Assembly (NCBI GenBank): GCA_026415395.1
Contig: JAOAHD010000010.1
Coordinates: forward strand, 155,276-219,275
From: Candidatus Binatia bacterium
Lineage (GTDB): Bacteria; Desulfobacterota; Binatia; HRBIN30
Direction of reading: 5' to 3'
Length of the DNA stretch: 64,000 nt
In this document: piece by piece, positions 19,980 to 29,626 of the stretch
Numbering within the stretch: position 1 is the first letter of the stretch
Layout of the letters: the number at the start of each line of letters is the position of its first letter
The notes under the pieces: model-generated
Seen by the model: only the letters and a program-made list of their open reading frames with translations
Told to the model about the DNA's origin: nothing
Database searches by the model: none
Made by a program: the position numbers and the translations under genes

Positions 19980-22900
19980 ATGACCAAAGCCACCCAATCG
20001 ATAGCAACCATGGACGGCAACGAGGCCGTTGCCTCCGTTGCCTACCGGCTTAGCGAGGTGATCGCAATTTATCCGATCACGCCCGCCTCGCCCATGGGCG
20101 AGTGGGCAGACGAGTGGGCAGCCAAAGGCCGAACAAATCTTTGGGGTGCCGTGCCGCGCGTGATCGAGCTGCAATCCGAGGCTGGGGCAATCGCGGCGAT
20201 TCACGGGGCAATCCAAACCGGGACGTTGGCCACAAGTTTCACAGCTTCACAGGGGTTGCTGCTGATGATCCCGGACATGTTCAAAATAGCGGGAGAACTG
20301 ACTCCCTTTTGCCTGCATGTCGCTGCGCGCACCGTCGCCACCCACGCTCTTTCGATCTTTGGTGATCACTCAGACGTGATGGCTTGCCGCGCAACCGGGT
20401 TTGCCTTGCTGTGTAGCTCCTCGGTACAGGAAGCGCAGGATCTGGCCTGCATCGCCCATTGCGCCACCTTAGAGAGCCGGATTCCGTTCCTCCACTTTTT
20501 TGATGGCTTTCGCACTTCCCATGAAATCGCCAAAATTTATGTGCTGAGCGACGACGACCTGCGGGCACTGGTCCCAGACGGTGCCATCGCAGCCCACCGA
20601 GCTCGCGCCCTAACGCCCGACCGACCTGTACTTCGCGGCTCCGCGCACAACCCCGACACGTACTTTCAGGCCCGCGAAGCCGTGAACCCATTCTACGACG
20701 GCCTGCCCAACGTGCTGGAAAGCGTGATGGCCCGATTCGCGGCCCGAACTGGCCGCAACTACAGGTTGTATGACTATTACGGGCACCCGGAGGCAGAGCG
20801 CGTGATCGTGGCCATGGGCTCTGCCTGCGAAACAGCTTCAGAGGTTGTCGACCGATTCACCGCGAGGGGGGAACGCGTGGGTCTAATGCGCGTGCGCCTC
20901 TTTCGACCTTTTTCCGCCCTGGCGTTTTTGCGCTCCCTGCCGAAGACTGTGCGCGCGATCGCCGTACTCGATCGCACAAAGGAGCCCGGCGCCGGCGGCG
21001 AGCCCCTGTACCAAGAAGTTGCCACCGCACTGGTGGACCACTGGACGACCGAGTTTCCTTCGCAGCCGCTCCCTTCGCTGACGGGGGGACGATACGGGCT
21101 TGCGTCCAAAGAGTTTACGCCAGAGATGGTCCAGTCCGTCTTCGCCGAGATGCGCCAGGAGCCACATCGGAAACGCTTCACCGTGGGGATCGTGGACGAC
21201 GTCACCCATCTTTCCCTGCCCGTGAGCGAACAGCCGGAGCCGGAGCCCCAACACGTCTGGCGCGGCGTGTTTTACGGCCTCGGGTCGGATGGAACCGTAA
21301 GCGCCAACAAGAATTCGGTGAAAATCATCGGCGAACGAACGCCGCTCTTCGTGCAAGCCTACTTCGTTTATGACTCAAAAAAGGCTGGCTCGGTTACGGT
21401 TTCGCATTTGCGTTTCTCGCCACAACCAATTCGCTCGGCCTACCTAATCCGTGAAGCCAACTTTGTTGCCTGCCATCGTTTTTCTCTGCTCGATCGCCAA
21501 AACCTTCTCGAAGTTGCCGCGCCGGGCGCCACGGTATTGTTAAACGCGCCCTTTCGGCCTGACGAGGTGTGGAACGAGCTCCCTCGGGAAGTTCAGGACA
21601 TCGTACTGGAACGCCAACTACGAGTTTTCACTGTCGACGCCCAGGCACTCGCGAACCGCTTCGGACTTGGGGGGCGTATCAACACGATCATGCAAATTTG
21701 TTTCTTCAAATTGACGAACCTGCTTACTTTTGAAGAGGCATTCGAGGCCATACAGCAGGCAATCTTCGAAACCTATGGCCGCTTCGGCGACAGCATCGCC
21801 ACACGCAACGTGAGCGCGGTCCGTGCAGCCGTGGATCAATTGCATGCAGTTCCCGTCGGCGAGGAGAATAGTAAGCGCCGTTGCCAAGCACCGAACGTGG
21901 AGGACCCCCGGCCATTTGTCCGGCGTGTTACTGCTGCCCTCCTTGCCGGCTTGGGGAATCGGTTGCCCGTTAGCGCATTTCCGGTCGACGGCACTTGGCC
22001 CACGGGTACAGCGAAATGGGAGAAGCGGAACATCGCGCTTGAAATTCCGGCTTGGGACCCGCAGGTCTGCATTCAATGCAACAAATGCGCGTTGGCTTGC
22101 CCGCACGCGGCAATTCGCGCCAAGGTCTATCCGAGCGAGGCCCTCGAAAAAGCGCCGCCCAGCTTCCTGTCCGTGCCTTACAAGGGGCACGATTTCCCGG
22201 GGTGGCACTATACGATTCAAGTTGCACCCGAAGACTGCACAGGTTGCCGACTTTGCTATGCAATCTGTCCCGCGAAAGATCGCAGCAACCCGCGGCACAA
22301 GGCATTGGAAATGGTGCCGCAGCTCAGCCGCCATGCGGAAGAACGCAACAACTACGACTTCTTCTTGTCCCTGCCCGATCCTGACCGCACCACACTGCAG
22401 ATCGATATCAAAACTTCACAGTTTTTAGAGCCCCTGTTCGAGTATTCTGGCGCCTGTGCGGGTTGCGGAGAAACGCCGTACATCAAGCTTCTCACCCAGC
22501 TTTTTGGCGATCGCCTCCTGATTGCCAATGCAACAGGTTGCTCCTCCATTTACGGCGGCAACCTCCCAACCACCCCGTACACCGTCAACCCCGACGGCAG
22601 AGGCCCAGCATGGTCAAACTCGCTGTTCGAAGACAACGCCGAGTTCGCGCTCGGCATGCGGCTTGCGCTCGACCACCTGGCCGACTACGCACGCCTGCTC
22701 TTGCGCCAACTCGCCACGGCCGTTGGGCACGAGCTCGCCGACGCGATCTTACACGCCAAACAGAGCACCGAGGCAGACATTGCAGAGCAAAGGTTTCGGG
22801 TGAGCGAACTTCGTCGCCGATTGGCGCAGCGCCCGGAACCTGCAGCCAAGACTCTCAGCGAGCTTGCCGACTATCTGGTGCGAAAAACGGTCTGGGCCGT

Positions 22901-23570
22901 TGGCGGTGACGGCTGGGCATACGACATCGGCTTTGGCGGCCTGGACCACGTGCTCGCATCGGGCGCTGATGTGAACATCCTGGTTCTCGACACCGAAGTA
23001 TATTCAAATACCGGCGGGCAGCAATCCAAAGCCACCCCGCTCGGCGCCGCAGCGAAATTTGCCATCGCGGGCAAGTCGACCCCTAAGAAGGACCTCGGAA
23101 TGATCGCTATGGCGTACGGCCATGTGTACGTCGCGCGCCTGGCATTCGCCGCGCGGGATCAGCACACCCTGCGCGCGTTTTTAGAAGCCGAATCGTACGC
23201 GGGCCCCTCATTGCTCATCGCATACAGTCACTGCATTGCTCATGGCTACGACCTGGCCTACGCCGGCGAGCAGCAGCGTCGTGCTGTGCAATCCGGATAC
23301 TGGCCCATTTACCGGTTCGACCCCCGCCGCATCCCCCGCGGGGAAAACCCACTGCAGATCGACATGCCGGAGCCGCGCCTCCCCCTGCACGAATTTACCT
23401 ACCAGGAGACGCGCTTCCGCATGGTCGAGCAACTCGACCGCGAGCGCTTCCGCAATCTCCTACAGCGTGAGCAAGAAGAAATTATGCAACGCTTCCGACT
23501 CTACGAGCAAATCGCCCGAATCAAGGTGCCGCAATTCAACGCTCAGGAGCCTACAGGAGGGCATTCATGA
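19980..23570 (+). CDS. nifJ: Pyruvate:ferredoxin (flavodoxin) oxidoreductase
   Basis: The start is ATG 19980 with AGGAAGGA just upstream, giving 1196 residues as expected for the single-chain homodimeric enzyme. Domains in order: pyrimidine-binding domain with Y-P-I-T-P-A-S-P-M near residue 25; the gamma and CoA regions; a 2[4Fe-4S] ferredoxin domain with C-I-Q-C-N-K-C-A-L-A-C-P (about 697) and C-T-G-C-R-L-C-Y-A-I-C-P (about 753); and a TPP domain with C-A-G-C-G near 825 and G-D-G-W-A-Y-D-I-G near 976. It oxidises pyruvate to acetyl-CoA and reduces ferredoxin, or runs in reverse. The stop overlaps the next gene by 4 bp. Confidence 0.97.
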   Translation: MTKATQSIATMDGNEAVASVAYRLSEVIAIYPITPASPMGEWADEWAAKGRTNLWGAVPRVIELQSEAGAIAAIHGAIQTGTLATSFTASQGLLLMIPDMFKIAGELTPFCLHVAARTVATHALSIFGDHSDVMACRATGFALLCSSSVQEAQDLACIAHCATLESRIPFLHFFDGFRTSHEIAKIYVLSDDDLRALVPDGAIAAHRARALTPDRPVLRGSAHNPDTYFQAREAVNPFYDGLPNVLESVMARFAARTGRNYRLYDYYGHPEAERVIVAMGSACETASEVVDRFTARGERVGLMRVRLFRPFSALAFLRSLPKTVRAIAVLDRTKEPGAGGEPLYQEVATALVDHWTTEFPSQPLPSLTGGRYGLASKEFTPEMVQSVFAEMRQEPHRKRFTVGIVDDVTHLSLPVSEQPEPEPQHVWRGVFYGLGSDGTVSANKNSVKIIGERTPLFVQAYFVYDSKKAGSVTVSHLRFSPQPIRSAYLIREANFVACHRFSLLDRQNLLEVAAPGATVLLNAPFRPDEVWNELPREVQDIVLERQLRVFTVDAQALANRFGLGGRINTIMQICFFKLTNLLTFEEAFEAIQQAIFETYGRFGDSIATRNVSAVRAAVDQLHAVPVGEENSKRRCQAPNVEDPRPFVRRVTAALLAGLGNRLPVSAFPVDGTWPTGTAKWEKRNIALEIPAWDPQVCIQCNKCALACPHAAIRAKVYPSEALEKAPPSFLSVPYKGHDFPGWHYTIQVAPEDCTGCRLCYAICPAKDRSNPRHKALEMVPQLSRHAEERNNYDFFLSLPDPDRTTLQIDIKTSQFLEPLFEYSGACAGCGETPYIKLLTQLFGDRLLIANATGCSSIYGGNLPTTPYTVNPDGRGPAWSNSLFEDNAEFALGMRLALDHLADYARLLLRQLATAVGHELADAILHAKQSTEADIAEQRFRVSELRRRLAQRPEPAAKTLSELADYLVRKTVWAVGGDGWAYDIGFGGLDHVLASGADVNILVLDTEVYSNTGGQQSKATPLGAAAKFAIAGKSTPKKDLGMIAMAYGHVYVARLAFAARDQHTLRAFLEAESYAGPSLLIAYSHCIAHGYDLAYAGEQQRRAVQSGYWPIYRFDPRRIPRGENPLQIDMPEPRLPLHEFTYQETRFRMVEQLDRERFRNLLQREQEEIMQRFRLYEQIARIKVPQFNAQEPTGGHS

Positions 23571-24562
23571 TCGAGCTACGTACGAACTACTTAGGGATCT
23601 CCCTCGAACACCCGATTATGCCAGGCGCGTCCCCGTTGGTGGACGATCTCGACACCGTTCGCCGACTCGAGGATGCTGGTGCAGCCGCAATCGTGATGCA
23701 TTCGCTATTCGAGGAACAGATCGAGCTCGAGGAGCAAGGTACCGTGTGGAGCATGGAAGGTCACGCGGAGGCTTATGCGGAAGCGTTGTCTTACTTTCCG
23801 CGTCCTGACGTGTTTGCCCTAGGCCCCGACCAGTACCTCGAACAAATCCGCCGCATTAAGGCAGCCGTGAACATCCCGGTGATTGCCTCGCTCAACGGTG
23901 TCACGCCAGCGGGCTGGTTGCGGTACGGCGAACTGATCGAGCAGGCGGGGGCAGACGCCCTGGAACTCAACATTTACCACGTGCCCACCGATCCAATGGA
24001 GACGGCCGAAGCCGTGGAGCGCCGCGTGCTCGATGTGCTCCACGCGCTACGGCAGCGCACGAGAATCCCAATCGCGGTGAAACTCTCCCCCTTTTACTCT
24101 GCGCTAGCCTCGTTCGCGAATCGGCTAGCCCAGTCTGGTGCACAGGGACTCGTGCTGTTCAATCGCTTTTACGAACCGGACTTTGACATCGAAGCACTGG
24201 AGGTCGTGCCGCGACTACGCCTCTCGGAGCCAGGGGAGTTGCTCTTACGTCTGCACTGGCTGGCGATTTTACGACCCCAGATCCATGTCTCCCTCGCCGC
24301 GACCGGAGGAGTCCACTCGGCTACCGACGCAATCAAGGCCCTGATGGCCGGCGCCGATGTTGTCCAACTCGTCTCCTGCCTCCTGCAATTCGGGCCGCAG
24401 TATTTGACCAAGATCCTGCGCGATGTGCAGCGCTGGATGCAGGAACATGGCTACTCGTCCGTTGGCGAACTGCGGGGCTGCCTCAGTTTGGCGCGCTGTC
24501 CAAACCCTTCTGCGTTCGAGCGCGGCAACTACATGCGGCTCCTGCAAACGTGGTCCTACTAG
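23567..24562 (+). CDS. Dihydroorotate dehydrogenase-like FMN protein coupled to nifJ
   Basis: This 331-residue TIM-barrel protein resembles class 1 dihydroorotate dehydrogenases: L-E-H-P-I-M-P-G-A-S-P near the start, V-I-A-S-L-N-G, then A-D-A-L-E-L-N-I-Y, I-A-V-K-L-S-P-F, and a late A-T-G-G-V-H-S followed by G-A-D-V-V-Q. It starts in an ATGA overlap with nifJ behind an AGGAGG site, so the two are co-translated. This partnership is not a pyrimidine operon, and the true pyr genes lie elsewhere in the window, so its substrate may not be dihydroorotate. It could be a flavin electron carrier linked to pyruvate oxidation (inference). Confidence 0.8.
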   Translation: MIELRTNYLGISLEHPIMPGASPLVDDLDTVRRLEDAGAAAIVMHSLFEEQIELEEQGTVWSMEGHAEAYAEALSYFPRPDVFALGPDQYLEQIRRIKAAVNIPVIASLNGVTPAGWLRYGELIEQAGADALELNIYHVPTDPMETAEAVERRVLDVLHALRQRTRIPIAVKLSPFYSALASFANRLAQSGAQGLVLFNRFYEPDFDIEALEVVPRLRLSEPGELLLRLHWLAILRPQIHVSLAATGGVHSATDAIKALMAGADVVQLVSCLLQFGPQYLTKILRDVQRWMQEHGYSSVGELRGCLSLARCPNPSAFERGNYMRLLQTWSY

Positions 24563-24593
24563 AGGCTGTGTTCCAACTCCTGGATCTGTCCGG

Positions 24594-26726
24594 TTATTTC
24601 TCGTCGAGCTCCGTGATTGCCGCCCACTCGCGCGGGCGGTTTTGCAGCAATGCCCGGCAGCGGAGCAAAAAGAATCGGGCCGCTGGATCGCTCGTAGGCC
24701 CATTGGCCAGCAGGGCGAACTCCTCTGCGGCTCGCTGGAACTCGCCCCGCCGGTAGGCGCTCAACGCAAGCTCGAATTGACGGCAAGCCGCACGCTTTCC
24801 CTCGTCCAAGGCCGCCTCACCTTCGGCCATGAGCTCGAAGATACGAACCGGTTGTTCGCGCCCTTTAACGCGAACGGTGTCGATTTCGCGAATCAGAAAC
24901 TGATCTCCTAGAGCCTGTGCTGTCGCCTCCGTGAGGAGGATGCGCGTCCCGTAGATCTTGTTCAGCCCTTCCAGTCGTGCAGCGAGGTTGACGTTATCTC
25001 CGACTACCGTGAGGCTCAAATGCTCCGTGGAACCCATGTTTCCGAACACCACCGGTCCAGAGTTGATGCCGATCCGCACCTGTAGCTCGGGCCAGCCCTT
25101 TGATCGCCACTTCGCACGCAGGTGTTGCACGCGATCCTGCATCGCCAATGCGGCGCGGCAGGCCTTGGCGGCGTGGTCGAGTTGCGGGAGCGGCACACCC
25201 CAAACGGCCATGACCCCATCCCCTATGTACTTGTCGAGCATGCCCTCGTGGGCAAATACAACGTCGGTCATTGCGCCGAGATAGGAGTTCAGCAACACAA
25301 CGAGCACCTCTGGTGCTAGTTGCTCCGACAGGGACGTGAAGTCCTTCACGTCGGAGAACAGCACCGAGCACTCGACCTTTTCTCCTCCCAGTTTCAAACG
25401 CTCCGGATGCTCGCTCACCAACTGCGCGGCCGCAGGACTCAAATACAACTCCAGTGCGCGGCGGATTTTACGCCGCTCTCGCTCTTCCCAAAGATACCGG
25501 TGTACAGTTCCAGAGATCAGTGCGAGCACGGCCGCGAGCGTGGGCCAGAGCACCGGCACCACCAAGCCGTGTCGGCGCAAAAGCACCTCGCAACCCAGCC
25601 CGTAAAGGCCAACGATCGACACCGCGGTGAGCGCCCCCGTCAAGCCGCGCAGACGCACCACGAGCCATCCAATCATCGAAGCGAGCGCCAACCACGCCAG
25701 GGCCTCCGCCAATCCGCCCCACCAGGGGTCGATCAGAAAACGATTTTGGAGAACGTTGTCGATGACATTGGCGTGGATCTCCACGCCAGGAAACGCGGGG
25801 TCGAAGGGCGTGACCCTCTGGTCGTATACTCCCGTGGCAGTCACCCCGACGAGCACGATTTTGTCCCGAAGCCCGTCAGGCGCCACTCGGTCCCGCAGCA
25901 AGTCGGCTGCGGAAATATGCGGAAAGGTTTGCCCCGCACCCCGAAAATCGATTCGTAACGCCCCCATCCGATCCACAGGCAAGCGTTGATTTCCAAGCGC
26001 CAGCTCCGCCACACCGGTGCCATTCACCTGCACACGCGCACGGCGGCCGGTTGCTTGCCGAAGCGCGGCAATCGAGAGCGGTGGCACAAGCTGATCCCCA
26101 TAACGGACAACCAAAGCGGCACGCCGGATCGTGCCGTCTCCGTCAGGGATCAGATTGAAGTAACCAAGATCCTTGGCTGTACGAGTCAAGGGTAGGAGGT
26201 TCGGGGTGAGCGTTGGTATTTGCACGCCGCGCGGGGGCAAGCGTTCTAAGCCTAATGGGCTCTGCACCCGAACGAAATCATAGGGGCGAACCAACTCAGA
26301 AAGTGCCGAAGGGGCGGGCCGTTCGAAGTCAAAGAAGTAACCGAGCACAAACAGCGGCGATTCCGCCAGTGCTTGAACCAACGCGCCGTCCTCTGCCTCA
26401 CCGCCGGGATGCAGCGAAGGTTCCGACTGCACAATGTCGATAGCCACGACCCGCGGATTGGCTGCAGCAATTTTTCGGAGCAATGTTGCCACAACGTTCC
26501 GTGGCCATGGCCATCGCCCTAACTGCTCGATGCTGGCATCATCGATGGCAACAATGCGGATATCCGGGTGGGGCGGGCCTCCGCCTCCGCGGGCATTCAG
26601 GCGGTAGTCGGTAATTCTCTCTTCGAGCAAACCGAGCTGCCCGCATCCAGCGATTCTCACTGCCGCCAGCGCTAAGGCTGTCAAGAGACTTGCCCAAAAA
26701 GCACCGAACTTTCCTCGCAACATCAC
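24594..26726 (-). CDS. Membrane adenylate/guanylate cyclase with CHASE2 sensor
   Basis: This 710-residue protein has an N-terminal membrane helix (about 10-27), a CHASE2 extracytoplasmic domain (D-I-R-I-V-A-I-D-D-A-S-I-E, W-P-W-P-R, and A-I-D-I-V), about three membrane helices between roughly 340 and 415, and a class III cyclase domain. The cyclase has the metal-binding Asp residues in F-S-D-V-K-D-F and the lysine-containing D-K-Y-I-G-D. The T-V-V-G-D-N-V-N-L-A-A-R-L-E segment supplies the transition-state Asn and Arg. It would make cAMP (or cGMP) in response to a periplasmic signal. It lies 6 bp after fumC in an apt-fumC-cyclase run. Confidence 0.93.
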   Translation of the reverse strand: MMLRGKFGAFWASLLTALALAAVRIAGCGQLGLLEERITDYRLNARGGGGPPHPDIRIVAIDDASIEQLGRWPWPRNVVATLLRKIAAANPRVVAIDIVQSEPSLHPGGEAEDGALVQALAESPLFVLGYFFDFERPAPSALSELVRPYDFVRVQSPLGLERLPPRGVQIPTLTPNLLPLTRTAKDLGYFNLIPDGDGTIRRAALVVRYGDQLVPPLSIAALRQATGRRARVQVNGTGVAELALGNQRLPVDRMGALRIDFRGAGQTFPHISAADLLRDRVAPDGLRDKIVLVGVTATGVYDQRVTPFDPAFPGVEIHANVIDNVLQNRFLIDPWWGGLAEALAWLALASMIGWLVVRLRGLTGALTAVSIVGLYGLGCEVLLRRHGLVVPVLWPTLAAVLALISGTVHRYLWEERERRKIRRALELYLSPAAAQLVSEHPERLKLGGEKVECSVLFSDVKDFTSLSEQLAPEVLVVLLNSYLGAMTDVVFAHEGMLDKYIGDGVMAVWGVPLPQLDHAAKACRAALAMQDRVQHLRAKWRSKGWPELQVRIGINSGPVVFGNMGSTEHLSLTVVGDNVNLAARLEGLNKIYGTRILLTEATAQALGDQFLIREIDTVRVKGREQPVRIFELMAEGEAALDEGKRAACRQFELALSAYRRGEFQRAAEEFALLANGPTSDPAARFFLLRCRALLQNRPREWAAITELDEK

Positions 26727-26732
26727 CGACCG

Positions 26733-28130
26733 TCACAGCCGGCCGCCGCGGGTCATCCGCTCCAAGTCTAGGAGTTCGTCCACTTCAGCCGAGCTCAGCT
26801 TGCCCTCCGCCAACAAGACCTCGCGAATCGACGCATTACGCTCCAGGGCGATCTTGTACAGGCGCGCCGCCTCGTCGTACCCAATGCGCGGCGCAATCAC
26901 AGTGATGAGAGCCAGCGACTGCTCTGCATGCTCGTGGCAACGCCCGCGGTTTGCCTGGATGCCGCGCACACACTTCTCGGCAAGCAACGCTGCTGCGTTC
27001 CCGAGAAGTTCCAAACTTTCGAGCAGGGCATACGCAATGATTGGCATCATTGTGTTCAGTTCGAGATTGCCGTTCACCCCAGACACCGCAATCGTCACAT
27101 CGTTCCCAAGTAGCCGCGCGCACACCATGTTCACCGCCTCCGGAATGACGGGGTTGACCTTGCCCGGCATGATACTCGAGCCAGGCTGAATCGCGGGCAG
27201 CTCGATTTCCGCGAGGCCCGTGCGTGGTCCGGAGGCGAGCAGGCGCAGGTCGTTGCAAATCTTCATGAGTCCCACCGCCACCGTGCGAATTGCCCCTGAA
27301 AGCTCCACCGCCGCGTCGCGCTGCTGCAAAGCCTCGAACGGGTTCTTCGCCTCGGAGAACATCAGCCCTGTAAGCTGCCGCAGTTCGGTGATAACTCGCC
27401 GCCGAAACTCGGGATGAGCATTGAGACCCGTGCCTACTGCAGTGCCCCCGATGGCAAGCTCGGCAATGTGTGGCCGCGTATTTTCCAAGCGGCCGATCCC
27501 GTGGCGGATTGTGCTTGCGTAACCGGAAAACTCCTGCCCGAGGGTCAAGGGCACCGCGTCTTGCAAATGGGTGCGTCCCGCCTTGACCACGGAGGCAAAC
27601 TCCTCCGCCTTTTGCTCGAATGCAGCGGCTAATTCACGCAAGGCTGGTAGGGTGTGGCGCTCGAGCGCATCCAAGGCCGCCACGTGGATCGCTGTTGGAA
27701 ACACGTCGTTGGAACTCTGGCAAAGGTTCACGTGGTCGTTCGGATGCACTGCCTCGCGATCTGCGCGGCTGCGCCCCAAGAGCTCGCGGGCACGCGTAGC
27801 AATCACCTCATTCGCGTTCATGTGAGTGGAAGTTCCCGAGCCCGTTTGAAAAACATCGAGAACAAATTCCTTATCCAGCTTGCCCTCGGCGACTTCCAGG
27901 GCCGCGCGTTCGATGGCTTCGCCTAGGGGGCGGGGAAGCAGTTGGAGGCTGGTATTCACGCGCGCGGCTGCTGCCTTGATTAGGCCAAGCGCCCAAATGA
28001 AGCGGCGGGGAAAACGCAACGCAGAGATCTGAAACGCCTGCCGAGCACGCTCCGTCGAGGCGCCGTAGTAGGCGTCCTCGGGAACCGTAACTTCTCCCAT
28101 GGAGTCGCGTTCCCTACGCACGTCTGCCAT
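26733..28130 (-). CDS. fumC: Class II fumarate hydratase
   Basis: This 465-residue member of the fumarase/aspartase superfamily has T-G-S-G-T-S-T-H-M-N-A-N-E-V, a G-R-T-H-L-Q-D-A segment, and the signature G-S-S-I-M-P-G-K-V-N-P. It hydrates fumarate to malate in the TCA cycle. Overall it looks like FumC; aspartate ammonia-lyase is the main alternative and cannot be fully excluded by eye. It lies 17 bp after apt and 6 bp before the cyclase gene, an unusual trio. Confidence 0.88.
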   Translation of the reverse strand: MADVRRERDSMGEVTVPEDAYYGASTERARQAFQISALRFPRRFIWALGLIKAAAARVNTSLQLLPRPLGEAIERAALEVAEGKLDKEFVLDVFQTGSGTSTHMNANEVIATRARELLGRSRADREAVHPNDHVNLCQSSNDVFPTAIHVAALDALERHTLPALRELAAAFEQKAEEFASVVKAGRTHLQDAVPLTLGQEFSGYASTIRHGIGRLENTRPHIAELAIGGTAVGTGLNAHPEFRRRVITELRQLTGLMFSEAKNPFEALQQRDAAVELSGAIRTVAVGLMKICNDLRLLASGPRTGLAEIELPAIQPGSSIMPGKVNPVIPEAVNMVCARLLGNDVTIAVSGVNGNLELNTMMPIIAYALLESLELLGNAAALLAEKCVRGIQANRGRCHEHAEQSLALITVIAPRIGYDEAARLYKIALERNASIREVLLAEGKLSSAEVDELLDLERMTRGGRL

Positions 28131-28147
28131 CGCTTTCAGCCCGCCGT

Positions 28148-28678
28148 TCAGTACTGGATCAACGACAACACCCTGCGGGGAGCCAATCGCTCACGGCCAC
28201 CGAGTGCCGTCAGCTCGATCACAAATGCACATGCGACCACTTCACCACCAAGGCGCTCCACCAACTCGCAAGCCGCACTCGCCGTGCCGCCAGTGGCCAA
28301 CAAGTCATCCACGATCAACACCCGCGTCGGGCTGCCAAACGCATCCCGATGGATCTCAAGGGCGTCCGTCCCGTATTCCAGCTCGTAGGCGGCGCGGATT
28401 TTCTCAGCCGGAAGCTTGCCCGGCTTTCTTACCACCGCCAGTCCAGCACGCAAAGCGTACGCCACGGCGGCGCCAAAAATAAACCCTCGCGACTCGATCC
28501 CGAGCACCATGTCCACCGCCCCGGCGTAAGGGGCGGCGAGACAGTCCACCGCCGTGTGGAAAGCAGGCCCGTGAGCCAGCAGCGGCGTCACATCGCGGAA
28601 GATGATGCCAGGCTTGGGAAAGTTTGGAACGTCACGAATCCACTTGCGGAGGTCCGCAACAGTGAGTTCACCGGTCAT
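28148..28678 (-). CDS. apt: Adenine phosphoribosyltransferase
   Basis: This 176-residue protein is collinear with Apt: V-P-N-F-P-K-P-G-I-I-F-R-D-V-T-P-L near the start, G-I-E-S-R-G-F-I-F-G, R-K-P-G-K-L-P, and the PRPP motif V-L-I-V-D-D-L-L-A-T-G-G-T. It salvages adenine to AMP in the cytoplasm. It is the first gene of the apt-fumC-cyclase run on the minus strand. Confidence 0.97.
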   Translation of the reverse strand: MTGELTVADLRKWIRDVPNFPKPGIIFRDVTPLLAHGPAFHTAVDCLAAPYAGAVDMVLGIESRGFIFGAAVAYALRAGLAVVRKPGKLPAEKIRAAYELEYGTDALEIHRDAFGSPTRVLIVDDLLATGGTASAACELVERLGGEVVACAFVIELTALGGRERLAPRRVLSLIQY

Positions 28679-28725
28679 ATGGAATCGTCTCTACCAGAAC
28701 GCATTCCATGCCAACAAGCACGCGG

Positions 28726-29478
28726 CTAACCGCCCCATGCCTGCGTGCGCCGAGGTTCTACTAAAGGTGCTCGAGGCAAGAGTAGCAACGGGTCGAGAAG
28801 AGCGTTGTCGTGCCGAACCTCGAAGTGCAAATTCGGGCCGGTGGCCTTTCCGGTCTCTCCCACCAGGGCAATCGTTTGTCCCTTGCGGACCTTTTGCCCC
28901 TCTCGCACCAGGTGCGCCTGGTTATGCGCGTAGAGCGTCACCAAACCGCCCTTGTGCGCGAGCATGATTGTCTTCCCATAACCGCGCAACTCGCCCGCAA
29001 AGATGACTTCCCCATCGGCCGCAGCCAACACCGGGCTTCCTGCCGGAGCGTGAATGTCCACGCCGGCATGGAACCCACTCTCCCGTTGGCCGTAGTACGA
29101 GGACAGCACCCCGTTCGGTACAGGCCAACGCAATTGCCCCTGCCAGCGTGCAAGCACCCAGCGAGCCGCAGCCTTCGGCAGAGGAGTTGCCAATCGACCG
29201 TTTGCCAGCCCGGCAGCGGAGGAAGAAACTCTCTTAGGGATTCGCAACTCTTGGCCCGCTTGAATGCAGTTCGGGTCGTCTAATCCGTTCACTCGAGCGA
29301 GCTCTGCAACGGACACGCCAAAGCGTGCCGAGATCGAAGACAACGTGTCTCCCGGCCGCACTCGATAAACAAGACTGGCGCCACTGCACCCGCAGGAGAC
29401 CATCACTGCTACGACCAAGAGGCGAGCCGCCTTCGGATTCTTTACCGCTTCCACCCACGCACCAACACGGAACGCCAT
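28726..29478 (-). CDS. LysM/M23 peptidase-domain lipoprotein (NlpD-like)
   Basis: The start is ATG 29478 (250 residues), which places a signal peptide (A-A-R-L-L-V-V-A-V-M-V-S-C-G-C) at the N-terminus; the Cys suggests a lipoprotein. A LysM domain follows (Y-R-V-R-P-G-D-T-L-S-S-I-S-A-R-F-G, then G-Q-E-L-R-I-P). The C-terminal M23 domain keeps the family motifs G-V-D-I-H-A, L-Y-A-H-N and L-H-F-E-V-R, so unlike the degenerate NlpD of E. coli it may still bind zinc and cut peptidoglycan. It follows surE on the same strand after 148 bp, echoing the surE-nlpD neighbourhood of Proteobacteria, but pcm and rpoS are absent. Confidence 0.88.
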   Translation of the reverse strand: MAFRVGAWVEAVKNPKAARLLVVAVMVSCGCSGASLVYRVRPGDTLSSISARFGVSVAELARVNGLDDPNCIQAGQELRIPKRVSSSAAGLANGRLATPLPKAAARWVLARWQGQLRWPVPNGVLSSYYGQRESGFHAGVDIHAPAGSPVLAAADGEVIFAGELRGYGKTIMLAHKGGLVTLYAHNQAHLVREGQKVRKGQTIALVGETGKATGPNLHFEVRHDNALLDPLLLLPRAPLVEPRRTQAWGG

Positions 29479-29626
29479 GGTACGTCCTAGCCGACTGTGT
29501 TCGGGGACGTACTTTGTACCTCTTTTGGGCACCCTTGTCCTGTGGAAAGTGACGGCGCCTGGGGCGGCGTCGAACGTTCGCAAGATATTGCCCGGGGCCG
29601 CTCAGCGCGTTCCGGCCACCGCCGCC

